Positions 42,867-50,407 of a stretch of 54,602 nt of DNA are shown in pieces (position 1 is the first letter of the stretch; each line of letters starts with the position of its first letter). The DNA is taken from assembly GCA_020438215.1 (NCBI GenBank), contig JAGQUX010000020.1:1-54602 (forward strand). Reading direction: 5' to 3'. Below the pieces are notes generated by a model that was given only the letters and a program-made list of their open reading frames with translations, did no database searches and was not told the DNA's origin. The translations under genes were made by a program, and so were the position numbers. This DNA is from Armatimonadota bacterium. GTDB lineage: Bacteria > Armatimonadota > Fimbriimonadia > Fimbriimonadales > Fimbriimonadaceae.

Positions 42867-43937
42867 ATGGCGACGATCACAAAGATCGAATTCTTTCCGT
42901 TTGAAGTTCCACTGCGGAAGCCTTTCCGTATTGCTACGATGGTGACATCAGCGGCACGCGGTGTCTTTGTGCGTGTGGAGTTAGATGAGGAGTTTGTCGG
43001 TTGGGGGGAAGCGAATCCCCTTCACTCAATCAATGGCGAGACACAAGAAACCGTGATGGCGTCTATGCCGTTCCTGCGGCATATACTGCTTGATCAAACC
43101 GTTAGTCCTGATGAAGTTCACTATTTGATGAATAAGATGCTGCCGAGCCAAGTTGCGGCGATTAGTGCTGTTGACATGGCTGTAATTGATGCCTTTTGTC
43201 ATATAGATGAAGTAAGGCTGTGTGATTACTTTGGAGGTGAAAACAATGAGTTGAACACCGATTTAACCATCCCAATTGTTGGCCCTGATGAAGCAAAAGT
43301 CAAAGCACAGGAGGTCATTTATGCCGGGCACTCCATTATTAAAGTCAAATTAGGGGGTGGGGTGGAAAACGACGTTGCACGGGTTAGCGCGGTTCGAGAT
43401 CAAGTTGGAAGCGAGATAAAAATTCGAGTTGATGCAAATCAAGCCTATGCGCTTCCTGAAGCACATAAACTCCTCAACCAATTAGAGAAATTTGACATCC
43501 AATTCTGCGAACAGCCGGTACGTCGCGACGACTTAGAAGGGATGGCGTTTCTCACCAAAAGGTCACCCATCCCCATCATGGCGGACGAAAGTTGCTTCAG
43601 CCTTTTTGATGCTCACCTTTTGGTGGAGAAAGAGGCGTGCCATATGATTAACATCAAGCTGAGCAAAGCTGGCGGATTGTACGAAGCATACGACATTGCT
43701 CAATTCGCAGCAGATCACAATATTCCCTGCATGATGGGGGGGATGGTGGAAACACGGCTCGGAGTCACTGCCGCCGCGCACCTTGCTGCGGCTTGTCCTA
43801 ACATTGTCTATTATGATCTTGACGCTCACCATGAACACTTGAGTTCTTCCATAAGCGGGGTTGAGCTATTGCAAAACGGTAAGGCCGTGCTCCCTACTGG
43901 ATATGGCATTGGGGTCAAGCCAATCGGAGTCGGCTAA
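42867..43937 (+). CDS. Enolase-superfamily dipeptide epimerase (L-Ala-D/L-Glu epimerase-like)
   Basis: A 356-residue protein of the muconate-lactonizing-enzyme subgroup. The catalytic set is complete: IIKVKLGG (Lys-x-Lys), RVDANQAY (Asp ligand), CEQPVRRDD (Glu ligand), MADESCFS (Asp ligand) and MINIKLSKAGG (second catalytic Lys). ETRLGVTAAAHLA and YDLDAHH shape the specificity end. It would epimerise dipeptides from peptidoglycan turnover or diet. It starts 21 bases after the PEP-CTERM gene. Confidence 0.92.
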   Translation: MATITKIEFFPFEVPLRKPFRIATMVTSAARGVFVRVELDEEFVGWGEANPLHSINGETQETVMASMPFLRHILLDQTVSPDEVHYLMNKMLPSQVAAISAVDMAVIDAFCHIDEVRLCDYFGGENNELNTDLTIPIVGPDEAKVKAQEVIYAGHSIIKVKLGGGVENDVARVSAVRDQVGSEIKIRVDANQAYALPEAHKLLNQLEKFDIQFCEQPVRRDDLEGMAFLTKRSPIPIMADESCFSLFDAHLLVEKEACHMINIKLSKAGGLYEAYDIAQFAADHNIPCMMGGMVETRLGVTAAAHLAAACPNIVYYDLDAHHEHLSSSISGVELLQNGKAVLPTGYGIGVKPIGVG

Positions 43938-43995
43938 TCCCAAGTAAAGACCCAAGATTTCCGGCGTCATCGCAACGGAGTAGGCGGTTGCTAGG

Positions 43996-44001
43996 TAGAG
44001 T
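43996..44001 (+). promoter_or_regulatory. -10 element of a probable leaderless promoter for the Ycf46-like gene
   Basis: TAGAGT, six bases (TTGAGC), then ATG at 44008. It argues for this ATG over the in-frame TTG at 44002. Confidence 0.55.
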
Positions 44002-44007
44002 TTGAGC

Positions 44008-45513
44008 ATGGATCCGATTCGGGAGATCGAAGTCTTAGTCCGGGCGAAGTACCCGATTCTTTACATCACATCATGGGAGGAGCGACGTGTTGAGACAGCG
44101 GTGCGCCAAGTCGCGGAGAAGCTCCAGCGACAACTCCACACGTGGTCTGTTACGCAAGGGATGCAACCAAGCGTGCGACGCGCTTCTGGCCCGGTCAAAG
44201 CATCCAGCCTGCCGGGTGAATTAGAAGCCCTTGCTCAGTGCCACGAATCGGCAGAATACACGGTTTTCCTGCTCAAAGATTTCCACCCGTACTTGAAAGA
44301 CACGCGGGTTGTTCGTTTACTTCGCGATCTAGCCGGACGTCTCCGCGGTCGCGCTCAGACTCTGATTATCGTCTCTCCGCAGCTTCAACTCCCAGTGGAA
44401 TTAGAAAAGGAGGTCACGGTTCTGGAATTCCCGCTCCCTGATGCGGACGACATCAGTAAGCAACTCGACGGGATTATTGACGCGATGAAAGATAATCCGA
44501 CGGTCAATGTCGAGTTGACCGATGAAGATCGCGAGTCGGTGATTCGGTCAGCTCAAGGTTTGACCGCAGACGAAATCGAGAGTGCCCTCGCTCGAAGCAT
44601 GGTCGAAGACAAGAAGATTTCCGTTGATAAGATCATCGAGGAAAAGAAACAGATTGTCCGCAAGACAGGGATTCTGGAGTTCTATCCGAGCACCAGCAAA
44701 CTCACTGATGTTGGGGGGCACGAACTGCTCAAAGAGTGGCTGAACCGGCGGAGTAAGAGCTTTACCGATGCTGCACGTGACTTCGGTATTCCGTTCCCGA
44801 AAGGGGTTTTGATTATTGGGATTCAGGGATGCGGGAAGTCGCTAGTTGCAAAGGCCGTGGCAAGTGCTTGGAACCTGCCGATGCTCAAGCTGGATGTCGG
44901 ACGTGTGTTTGGGAGCTTGGTGGGGCAAAGTGAGGAGAATATGCGCCGTGCGATACGGATTGCCGAATCTCTCGCTCCATGCGTACTCTGGATTGATGAG
45001 CTTGAAAAAGGGTTTGCAGGAATGTCCGGTGGGGTGAGCGATAGTGGAACAACAGCCCGCGTATTCAGCACATTCCTGACATGGATGCAGGATAAGACCA
45101 AGCCTGTTTTCCTAATAGCGACGGGGAACAACGTGGCCCAACTTCCGCCCGAACTCATGCGGAAAGGTCGCTTTGACGAAATCTTTTTTGTTGATCTTCC
45201 TGATGCGAAAGAACGGAAAGAGATTTTTGATATTCACCTCAAAAAGCGTAATCGCACGCCCAGCAAGTTCAAGACCGGCGAAATGTCGAAGGCAACGATT
45301 GGGTTTAGCGGGGCTGAGATTGAGCAAGTTGTGATTGGGGCACTCAACCAGGCGTTCTTTGATGAGCGAGAGCTCACCCATAAGGATCTCAAACAGGAGG
45401 CAGAAGCACAGGTTCCGCTCAGCCGAATGATGAAAGAGGACATTGCCATGCTGCGCGAATGGGCAAAACTTCGGGCTCGTCCCAGCGCGGATCGCTCTGA
45501 CGACGACGCATAA
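44008..45513 (+). CDS. Ycf46-like AAA+ ATPase
   Basis: A 501-residue protein. The N-terminal ~225 residues form an AAA-like but degenerate domain (PILYITSWEERRVETAV). A canonical AAA+ module follows: Walker A IGIQGCGKSLVAKA (about residue 270), Walker B LWIDELEKGF (about 328), sensor IATGNNVAQLPPELMRKGRFDE with the Arg finger, and FSGAEIEQVV. This is the order of cyanobacterial and plastid Ycf46, linked to carbon and photosynthetic regulation there; its role in non-phototrophs is unknown. It heads a short-spaced run with the 45523, 46429 and 47025 genes. Confidence 0.92.
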   Translation: MDPIREIEVLVRAKYPILYITSWEERRVETAVRQVAEKLQRQLHTWSVTQGMQPSVRRASGPVKASSLPGELEALAQCHESAEYTVFLLKDFHPYLKDTRVVRLLRDLAGRLRGRAQTLIIVSPQLQLPVELEKEVTVLEFPLPDADDISKQLDGIIDAMKDNPTVNVELTDEDRESVIRSAQGLTADEIESALARSMVEDKKISVDKIIEEKKQIVRKTGILEFYPSTSKLTDVGGHELLKEWLNRRSKSFTDAARDFGIPFPKGVLIIGIQGCGKSLVAKAVASAWNLPMLKLDVGRVFGSLVGQSEENMRRAIRIAESLAPCVLWIDELEKGFAGMSGGVSDSGTTARVFSTFLTWMQDKTKPVFLIATGNNVAQLPPELMRKGRFDEIFFVDLPDAKERKEIFDIHLKKRNRTPSKFKTGEMSKATIGFSGAEIEQVVIGALNQAFFDERELTHKDLKQEAEAQVPLSRMMKEDIAMLREWAKLRARPSADRSDDDA

Positions 45514-45522
45514 TCAGGAGAT

Positions 45523-46419
45523 ATGGGCCGAACCCTGCTGGTTCATTCTGGCCGCGAAAATTGGCGCGCTTGGCAAAAGGAATATGCGCCGGATCACGAT
45601 CTCCTGATTCTTGATCCGGCGAACTCCGATTTCGCCGCCCCGACACGTTGCCTGCTTATCCAGCAAGGAAAGGTCACGGCGACATGGTTCACCGGGGCAA
45701 TTCAAGCAAGCCGGAGTCCCCTTGCATTGCTCGTCGGGATGACGCGGCTTTTACCGCTTGCGGGAGAGAACTTGATTGTTATTGCCCCGCCGGTCAGCCT
45801 TACTCCCATTAGCAAGCAGATTTTGCTGGGCATCGCTCATCAGGCAGCTTGGGATGAAATTCACATTCCATCCGGGCACGGATGCAGGGAATGGCCCTGG
45901 CCAATCGGGCCGGAAGAAATGGAGTGGGAGGAAGGCGTCCCGCCTCTTGTTCGCACCGCGCAAAGGCAATCGCGGTGGCTTGAACTCCTTGAAAATTCTG
46001 AGCTCCACGAAGTTTGGTTGGACCAGGTGCGTTTGGAAGGAGTCCGCCTTGGGAGTGGGCAAGCCGTCAATGGGGAACTGGACGATGCCATCTGCGAAGT
46101 CTCGGGGGGAGTGCTATTGGTTGTCACTGATCAAGAGCTGGATGACCAAGATGTCTCCGTTGCAATGGATCATGCTCATGCAAGTCGCTCAATTCTCGTT
46201 CGTCCAAGCAAGTATGTGGGATTGATCTGTAGCTTGGCTCTGGAATCGGGGGAAGAGATTGGGCTTGGGCGTATCCACAGTTTTGATTTGCAGAAACGAT
46301 TGATGAGAGTGTCGTCTCCTGCCGTGGTTCCTGCTCCGGTGAAAGTCTTGAAAATTGGTGCCCTGCGAGTCGAAGAGAACGGCAAAGAGAGTGAGACTCA
46401 GGCTCCGTGGACGGTATAA
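45523..46419 (+). CDS. Protein of unknown function following the Ycf46-like ATPase
   Basis: A 298-residue protein. It begins TLLVHSGRENWRAWQKEY and contains ALLVGMTRLLPLAGENLIVI. The last ~70 residues (KYVGLICSLALESGEEIGLGRI, then RVSSPAVV and LKIGALRVEE) recall the C-terminal barrel of Clp1/Grc3-type polynucleotide kinases, but no P-loop is present. AGGAG lies ahead of ATG 45523, nine bases after the ATPase stop. A partner of the ATPase is plausible from position. Confidence 0.82.
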   Translation: MGRTLLVHSGRENWRAWQKEYAPDHDLLILDPANSDFAAPTRCLLIQQGKVTATWFTGAIQASRSPLALLVGMTRLLPLAGENLIVIAPPVSLTPISKQILLGIAHQAAWDEIHIPSGHGCREWPWPIGPEEMEWEEGVPPLVRTAQRQSRWLELLENSELHEVWLDQVRLEGVRLGSGQAVNGELDDAICEVSGGVLLVVTDQELDDQDVSVAMDHAHASRSILVRPSKYVGLICSLALESGEEIGLGRIHSFDLQKRLMRVSSPAVVPAPVKVLKIGALRVEENGKESETQAPWTV

Positions 46420-46428
46420 CTACGCCCA

Positions 46429-47028
46429 ATGCGCGTCTTTCTCGTCAGGCACGGTCAAACCGAGTGGAATGTCGCTGGCCGAGCCCAGGGACACTCCGAT
46501 GTCGGGCTTGACGAAACCGGCTATGCGCAGGCCGAAAAAGTTGCTGGCGTTCTGGAAGAAGAAGGGATCAATAAGATCTTTAGTAGTGATCTTCAGCGAT
46601 GTATCGAAACCGCTGACCCGCTTGTGAATCGTTTAGGTATTGACCTTCAAACTTATTCTGATCTGCGCGAAAGAACGTTTGGGGAGTTGGAAGGATCGCA
46701 CTACACAGAAATCCGCGCATATTTCAGTGCGGAGAGTCGAGTGCAAGGTTTGGAGCCGTTTGAAATCCGTCCTGAGGGCGGGGAATCGCTAAAAGATGTC
46801 TGGAAAAGACTCGGCAAAATTCACCGTACTTTGGAACGCGAATCGAGGAATGTGGCGTTGTTTACCCACGGAGGAACGTGTGGATTGCTACTTGCTCGAT
46901 TGATTCGTTCGCAAGTCGCAACGGCATCCAGCTTTCGTTTTGAAAATGGCGCGATTACTGAGCTTCGCCGTCGGCCCGACGGAATTTTTCAGTTGATCCG
47001 ATTTGCCGACACTAGCCACTTGCGATGA
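46429..47028 (+). CDS. Histidine phosphatase (phosphoglycerate mutase-like) family protein
   Basis: A 199-residue protein with the phospho-His motif LVRHGQTEWN at the N-terminus. SDLQRCIETAD, RERTFGELEG and the second catalytic His in ALFTHGGTCG complete the site. The short length fits broad-specificity phosphatases (GpmB, CobC, PhoE types) more than glycolytic dPGM. The stop overlaps the lnt start (ATGA). Confidence 0.92.
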   Translation: MRVFLVRHGQTEWNVAGRAQGHSDVGLDETGYAQAEKVAGVLEEEGINKIFSSDLQRCIETADPLVNRLGIDLQTYSDLRERTFGELEGSHYTEIRAYFSAESRVQGLEPFEIRPEGGESLKDVWKRLGKIHRTLERESRNVALFTHGGTCGLLLARLIRSQVATASSFRFENGAITELRRRPDGIFQLIRFADTSHLR

Positions 47029-48530
47029 AGCAGTTTTTAGAAACGAAGTGGGGAAAGCGAACGAAGATTTTCGCCTCTCTACTCGCGAGTGTGGCAATTT
47101 ACACTCTCGCATTTCCGCCTTACAATCTTTTCTTCCTTTGCTTAGTGGCGACGGTTCCGTTTCTACTTGTTCTCCGTGATTCGACAGGGAAGCAGGCACT
47201 CGGTCGGGGTTATCTTTTTGGGGTGCTTTTCTATTTGGCGCAGATGGCGTGGCTGCTGCCGTTTGTTTATAAATGGACGGGGAGCGTGTTCCTAGCGGCT
47301 ATACCTTGGGTGGTCGCGAGTTGTATTGGTGGGCTGTACTTTTTGCTTCTGGGTTGGCTGATCCAGCGATGTTTTGCCAGCAAACGAGTGTGGGCGATCC
47401 CTTTTGCTTGGGCAGGAATCGAGACCTTGCGGAGTTTCATGCCGATGCTCGCGTTTCCTTGGGGGCTGGCGGCGTTTCCTCTGTTTCGTTTCCCGGCTCT
47501 CGTTCAGTTCTCAGGGTACGGGACAATCGTGTTAGTTTCCGCGTGGGTGATTGCCATCAACCTCATCGTAATGCTGATGGTTTACCGCCAAGAGGATGAC
47601 CACAAGCAATACGGTCGGCAGACTCTGTGGATGACGTTGGCTGTGTTCGGGCTAATGCTGAGCAATCTTCCGAGGGTGATGGGGTCACAAACAACCAAGC
47701 CGTTTCGTGTGACTCTCGGGCAGGTCGGGGTGGATATGGCGTTCACTGAACCCAACGAAGAAGCCCGCTTACTTGCAGAGGCGACCACGGACATCGTTCC
47801 CTCCGCTGATGCTAGCGATGCAGACCTCCTAGTGCTTCCGGAGGGTTTTGCTGGGGTTCAGAGTGCGCTTCCTCCAGCTACTTATTTGGGCCCGGAGCCG
47901 GCAGTGCCCGTCATCATGGGGGGGCAATGGAAGGAAGGAGATGAGTTCTTTCAGTCGGCACTTCTGTGGGACGGAACTCAGTGGCATCATGCCGACAAGA
48001 CGCGCCTCGTTGTCTTTGGTGAGTATGTGCCTTTCCGCAAGTACTTGCCGTTCCTCAAAAATTTCAATTTAGGGGATGGCGATCTCAGTCCGGCGAAGCA
48101 GGTCACTACTCTGAAGACCGATGGCGCGAAGTTTGGGTGCTTGATCTGCTTTGAAGGTGTGTTTGCGGATATTCCCGAGAAACATCAGGCGAACGGTGCG
48201 AACCTGCTGGTACAGATGTCCATTGATGATTGGTATATCGACACGCCAGCATTTGAACAGCTTTGGGGATCAACGGTTTGGCGCTCTATTGAGAGTGGAA
48301 TGCCGGTCGTGCGCGTAGGTGCACTCGGTCAGACTCTAGCGACCGATGCGCGGGGCAATATCGTTTACAAAGCTCCTTTACGAGAACGCCGCGCTGATAC
48401 GGTAGAAGTTGAACTCCCCGATATTCCCGATGGCTTTCGCTATCGGAGTTGGTTTGGATGGATCGCTTTAGCTTTAAGCTTGGTTCTGGCTTTTGTTCCA
48501 GTTCAAGGGCGCAAGACAAGCACCGAGTGA
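47025..48530 (+). CDS. lnt: Apolipoprotein N-acyltransferase
   Basis: A 501-residue inner-membrane enzyme. It transfers a third acyl chain to the N-terminal Cys of lipoproteins, which implies an outer membrane. The first ~220 residues hold six or more membrane helices (ASVAIYTLAFPPYNLFF, FPWGLAAFPLFRFP). The nitrilase domain follows with the catalytic Glu (LVLPEGFAG), Lys (ADKTRLVVFGEYVPFR) and Cys (GCLICFEGVFAD). A last helix ends the chain. Its 3' end overlaps the convergent universal-stress gene by 28 bases. Confidence 0.95.
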   Translation: MKQFLETKWGKRTKIFASLLASVAIYTLAFPPYNLFFLCLVATVPFLLVLRDSTGKQALGRGYLFGVLFYLAQMAWLLPFVYKWTGSVFLAAIPWVVASCIGGLYFLLLGWLIQRCFASKRVWAIPFAWAGIETLRSFMPMLAFPWGLAAFPLFRFPALVQFSGYGTIVLVSAWVIAINLIVMLMVYRQEDDHKQYGRQTLWMTLAVFGLMLSNLPRVMGSQTTKPFRVTLGQVGVDMAFTEPNEEARLLAEATTDIVPSADASDADLLVLPEGFAGVQSALPPATYLGPEPAVPVIMGGQWKEGDEFFQSALLWDGTQWHHADKTRLVVFGEYVPFRKYLPFLKNFNLGDGDLSPAKQVTTLKTDGAKFGCLICFEGVFADIPEKHQANGANLLVQMSIDDWYIDTPAFEQLWGSTVWRSIESGMPVVRVGALGQTLATDARGNIVYKAPLRERRADTVEVELPDIPDGFRYRSWFGWIALALSLVLAFVPVQGRKTSTE

Positions 48531-49390
48531 GGTTCCGCCACAACTTGGTGGAATGACTTGCTTCCCATCTTCATCCGGTCAAAGAAGTTGTGCCCTTGCG
48601 CCCCCAGGATCAACAGTTCTGAGCTAGTGCTCTTCATTGCCGCGTTCATGGCTTCGTTCGGGTGACCCTGTGCAACTTCGGATTCAAAGCTCTCCGCCAT
48701 TCCTTCGAGTTTGTGGATGGTGAGGCGGTTCTTGCGATCAAGTTCGGCGAGGGTTTGCCCTCGTTCCATTTCGCCTAATCCACTGATCATTTCCACATAC
48801 TTGGGAGCAATTTGATCAATCGATTCGAAAGCGGTGACGACATGGAGTTTGCCGAAACCATGTGGGTTGAGCGTTTCAAGTTCGGAAAGGCATTTGCCCA
48901 TATACTCCGAGTGATCCGTTGCCAGGACGGCATTGATCTTTCCAGTTTCGGCGTGATCATTTTTGACGATCAAAAGGCTTTGCGATGAGCCGCTGACCAA
49001 CCCCTTTGCAACGCTCCCGAAAAATAGCGTGCCGTAGTTGCCCTTGGCTTGGCTACGGATGGCGATGAGCTGACATTCGTGCTTTTCCGCGTGCTGGGTG
49101 AGTTGTACAGCAGGGTCGCCTTGCCCTTGGAAAGTCCGTGCGGGGATACCGTGATCTTCGCACCACTTGTCCGCCCATTTGAGTTCTGCGCGCCCATCTT
49201 CCTCGATCATTTGGAAGATTTTGAACATCCCATGCTCGGGGGTTAGCTGCGGGAAGGAACCGTCCGGCAGAAACGACTGCATTACGTTCAGCAGATGGAT
49301 TTCGAGATTCTCGAATTCCATCCGGGCAAGCAGGGAAAGGATCGGGCGGTAGGTGCCCGCCGTATCAACGCCGACAAGGACGCGTGTCAT
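48503..49390 (-). CDS. Universal stress protein with two Usp domains
   Basis: A 295-residue tandem Usp protein. Domain 1 (residues 1-145) begins RVLVGVDTAGTYRP and has AIRSQAKGNYGTLFFGSVA followed by LLIVKND. Domain 2 (about 150-295) has AVLATDHSEYMGKCLSEL and LILGAQGHNFFDRMKMGS. The Gly-x2-Gly-x9-Gly-Ser ATP signature is recognisable in domain 2, slightly altered in domain 1. Cytosolic stress factor, targets unknown. Confidence 0.9.
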   Translation of the reverse strand: MTRVLVGVDTAGTYRPILSLLARMEFENLEIHLLNVMQSFLPDGSFPQLTPEHGMFKIFQMIEEDGRAELKWADKWCEDHGIPARTFQGQGDPAVQLTQHAEKHECQLIAIRSQAKGNYGTLFFGSVAKGLVSGSSQSLLIVKNDHAETGKINAVLATDHSEYMGKCLSELETLNPHGFGKLHVVTAFESIDQIAPKYVEMISGLGEMERGQTLAELDRKNRLTIHKLEGMAESFESEVAQGHPNEAMNAAMKSTSSELLILGAQGHNFFDRMKMGSKSFHQVVAEPHSVLVLRP

Positions 49391-49396
49391 GCCTCT

Positions 49397-49402
49397 AGTT
49401 TA
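49397..49402 (-). promoter_or_regulatory. -10 element of a probable leaderless promoter for the universal stress gene
   Basis: TAAACT, six bases (AGAGGC), then ATG at 49390. Confidence 0.55.
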
Positions 49403-49460
49403 CTTGGGAGCAAGTGTGCGGAAGCATATGTGGTTCGCCTGTGAAGCAAAAAAAATGAGA

Positions 49461-49548
49461 TGGAGGAGGGAAGGGGATTCGAACCCCTGAAGGCTTTCAC
49501 CTTAACGGTTTTCAAGACCGTCGCAATCGACCACTCTGCCATCCCTCC
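49461..49548 (-). tRNA. tRNA-Ser (anticodon UGA)
   Basis: An 88-base class II tRNA. Acceptor GGAGGGA/TCCCTCC, anticodon loop CTTGAAA, a long variable arm (about AAGGTGAAAGCCTT) and T-loop GTTCGAATC are all visible on the minus strand. CCA appears encoded at 49461-49463, leaving U as discriminator where G is usual for Ser. A run of eight T (49448-49455 on the minus strand) follows within six bases and probably ends transcription. Confidence 0.95.
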
Positions 49549-49600
49549 TGGCGAATCGGGAGAGTGAATTCTACCTAGACTCGGCAGGGCGCAACGGGGA

Positions 49601-49606
49601 TATCCT
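49601..49606 (+). promoter_or_regulatory. -10 element of a probable leaderless promoter for the SDR gene
   Basis: TATCCT, six bases (GGGGGC), then ATG at 49613. Confidence 0.5.
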
Positions 49607-49612
49607 GGGGGC

Positions 49613-50407
49613 ATGGATCTAGGAATCAAAGGAAAGCGAGCGATGGTCGCTGCCGGAACAAAAGGGATTGGCCTTGCCTGCGCCACCGAACTAGCTAAAG
49701 AAGGTTGCCGAGTCAGCATTTGCGCTCGGGACGAAGCCAAGTTTGCCGTTGCCGCTGAGCACATCCGATCAGAAGCACCCGATGCAGACCTGCACTTCCA
49801 AGTTTGCGATGTCACAAGCCGTAACGACCTCCAAGCATGGGTGGATGAAGTGAATCAGTCGTGGGGTGGCGTTGATATCCTCGTGACGAATACAGGTGGC
49901 CCTCCGGCGGGGCACTGGACGGAGATGAACGACGATCACTGGCAATCGGGTTTTGAAAGCACGGTCTTGAACGTCACTCGGATGGTCGAGATGGTAGCGC
50001 CAACTATGAAAGCACAGGGCTGGGGGCGCATTATCCACATCACGAGTGTGGTCGCAAAGGAGCCGAGCGCATTGCTTCCCATCTCCTCGACACTGCGGAG
50101 TGGGTTGATGTCGTTGACACTCCTGCAATCGAAAGAGTTGGCACCCTATGGGGTTACGGTGAATGGAGTTCTTCCAGGGCACACAATGACGGATCGGCAG
50201 GTGCATCTCGCCGAAGTTGTGAGTGCCAGGGACGAAATATCAGTCGAAGAAGCCTTGACTCAGCGGGGGCAAACTCTTCCCGTCGGGCGTTTGGGGCAAG
50301 CGGATGAAATCGGAGCGGCGGTTGCCTTTCTTGCATCCAAACGAGCATCGTTTATTAGTGGAATTAACCTTTTGGTTGATGGTGGTCAGGTGAATTGCCC
50401 GTCCTAG
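49613..50407 (+). CDS. Short-chain dehydrogenase/reductase with atypical active site
   Basis: A 264-residue Rossmann protein. The cofactor turn is AAGTKGIGLACATEL (usually TGxxxGIG), the NNAG motif reads TNTGGPP, and the end is ASFISGINLLVDGGQ. After HITSVVAKEPSALLP, where classical SDRs have the Ser, the catalytic Tyr-x3-Lys position reads SSTLR (about residues 157-161), so Tyr and Lys are replaced. A subgroup of FabG-like SDRs shows similar substitutions. Activity and substrate are uncertain. Four-base stop overlap (CTAG) with the kinase gene. Confidence 0.9.
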   Translation: MDLGIKGKRAMVAAGTKGIGLACATELAKEGCRVSICARDEAKFAVAAEHIRSEAPDADLHFQVCDVTSRNDLQAWVDEVNQSWGGVDILVTNTGGPPAGHWTEMNDDHWQSGFESTVLNVTRMVEMVAPTMKAQGWGRIIHITSVVAKEPSALLPISSTLRSGLMSLTLLQSKELAPYGVTVNGVLPGHTMTDRQVHLAEVVSARDEISVEEALTQRGQTLPVGRLGQADEIGAAVAFLASKRASFISGINLLVDGGQVNCPS

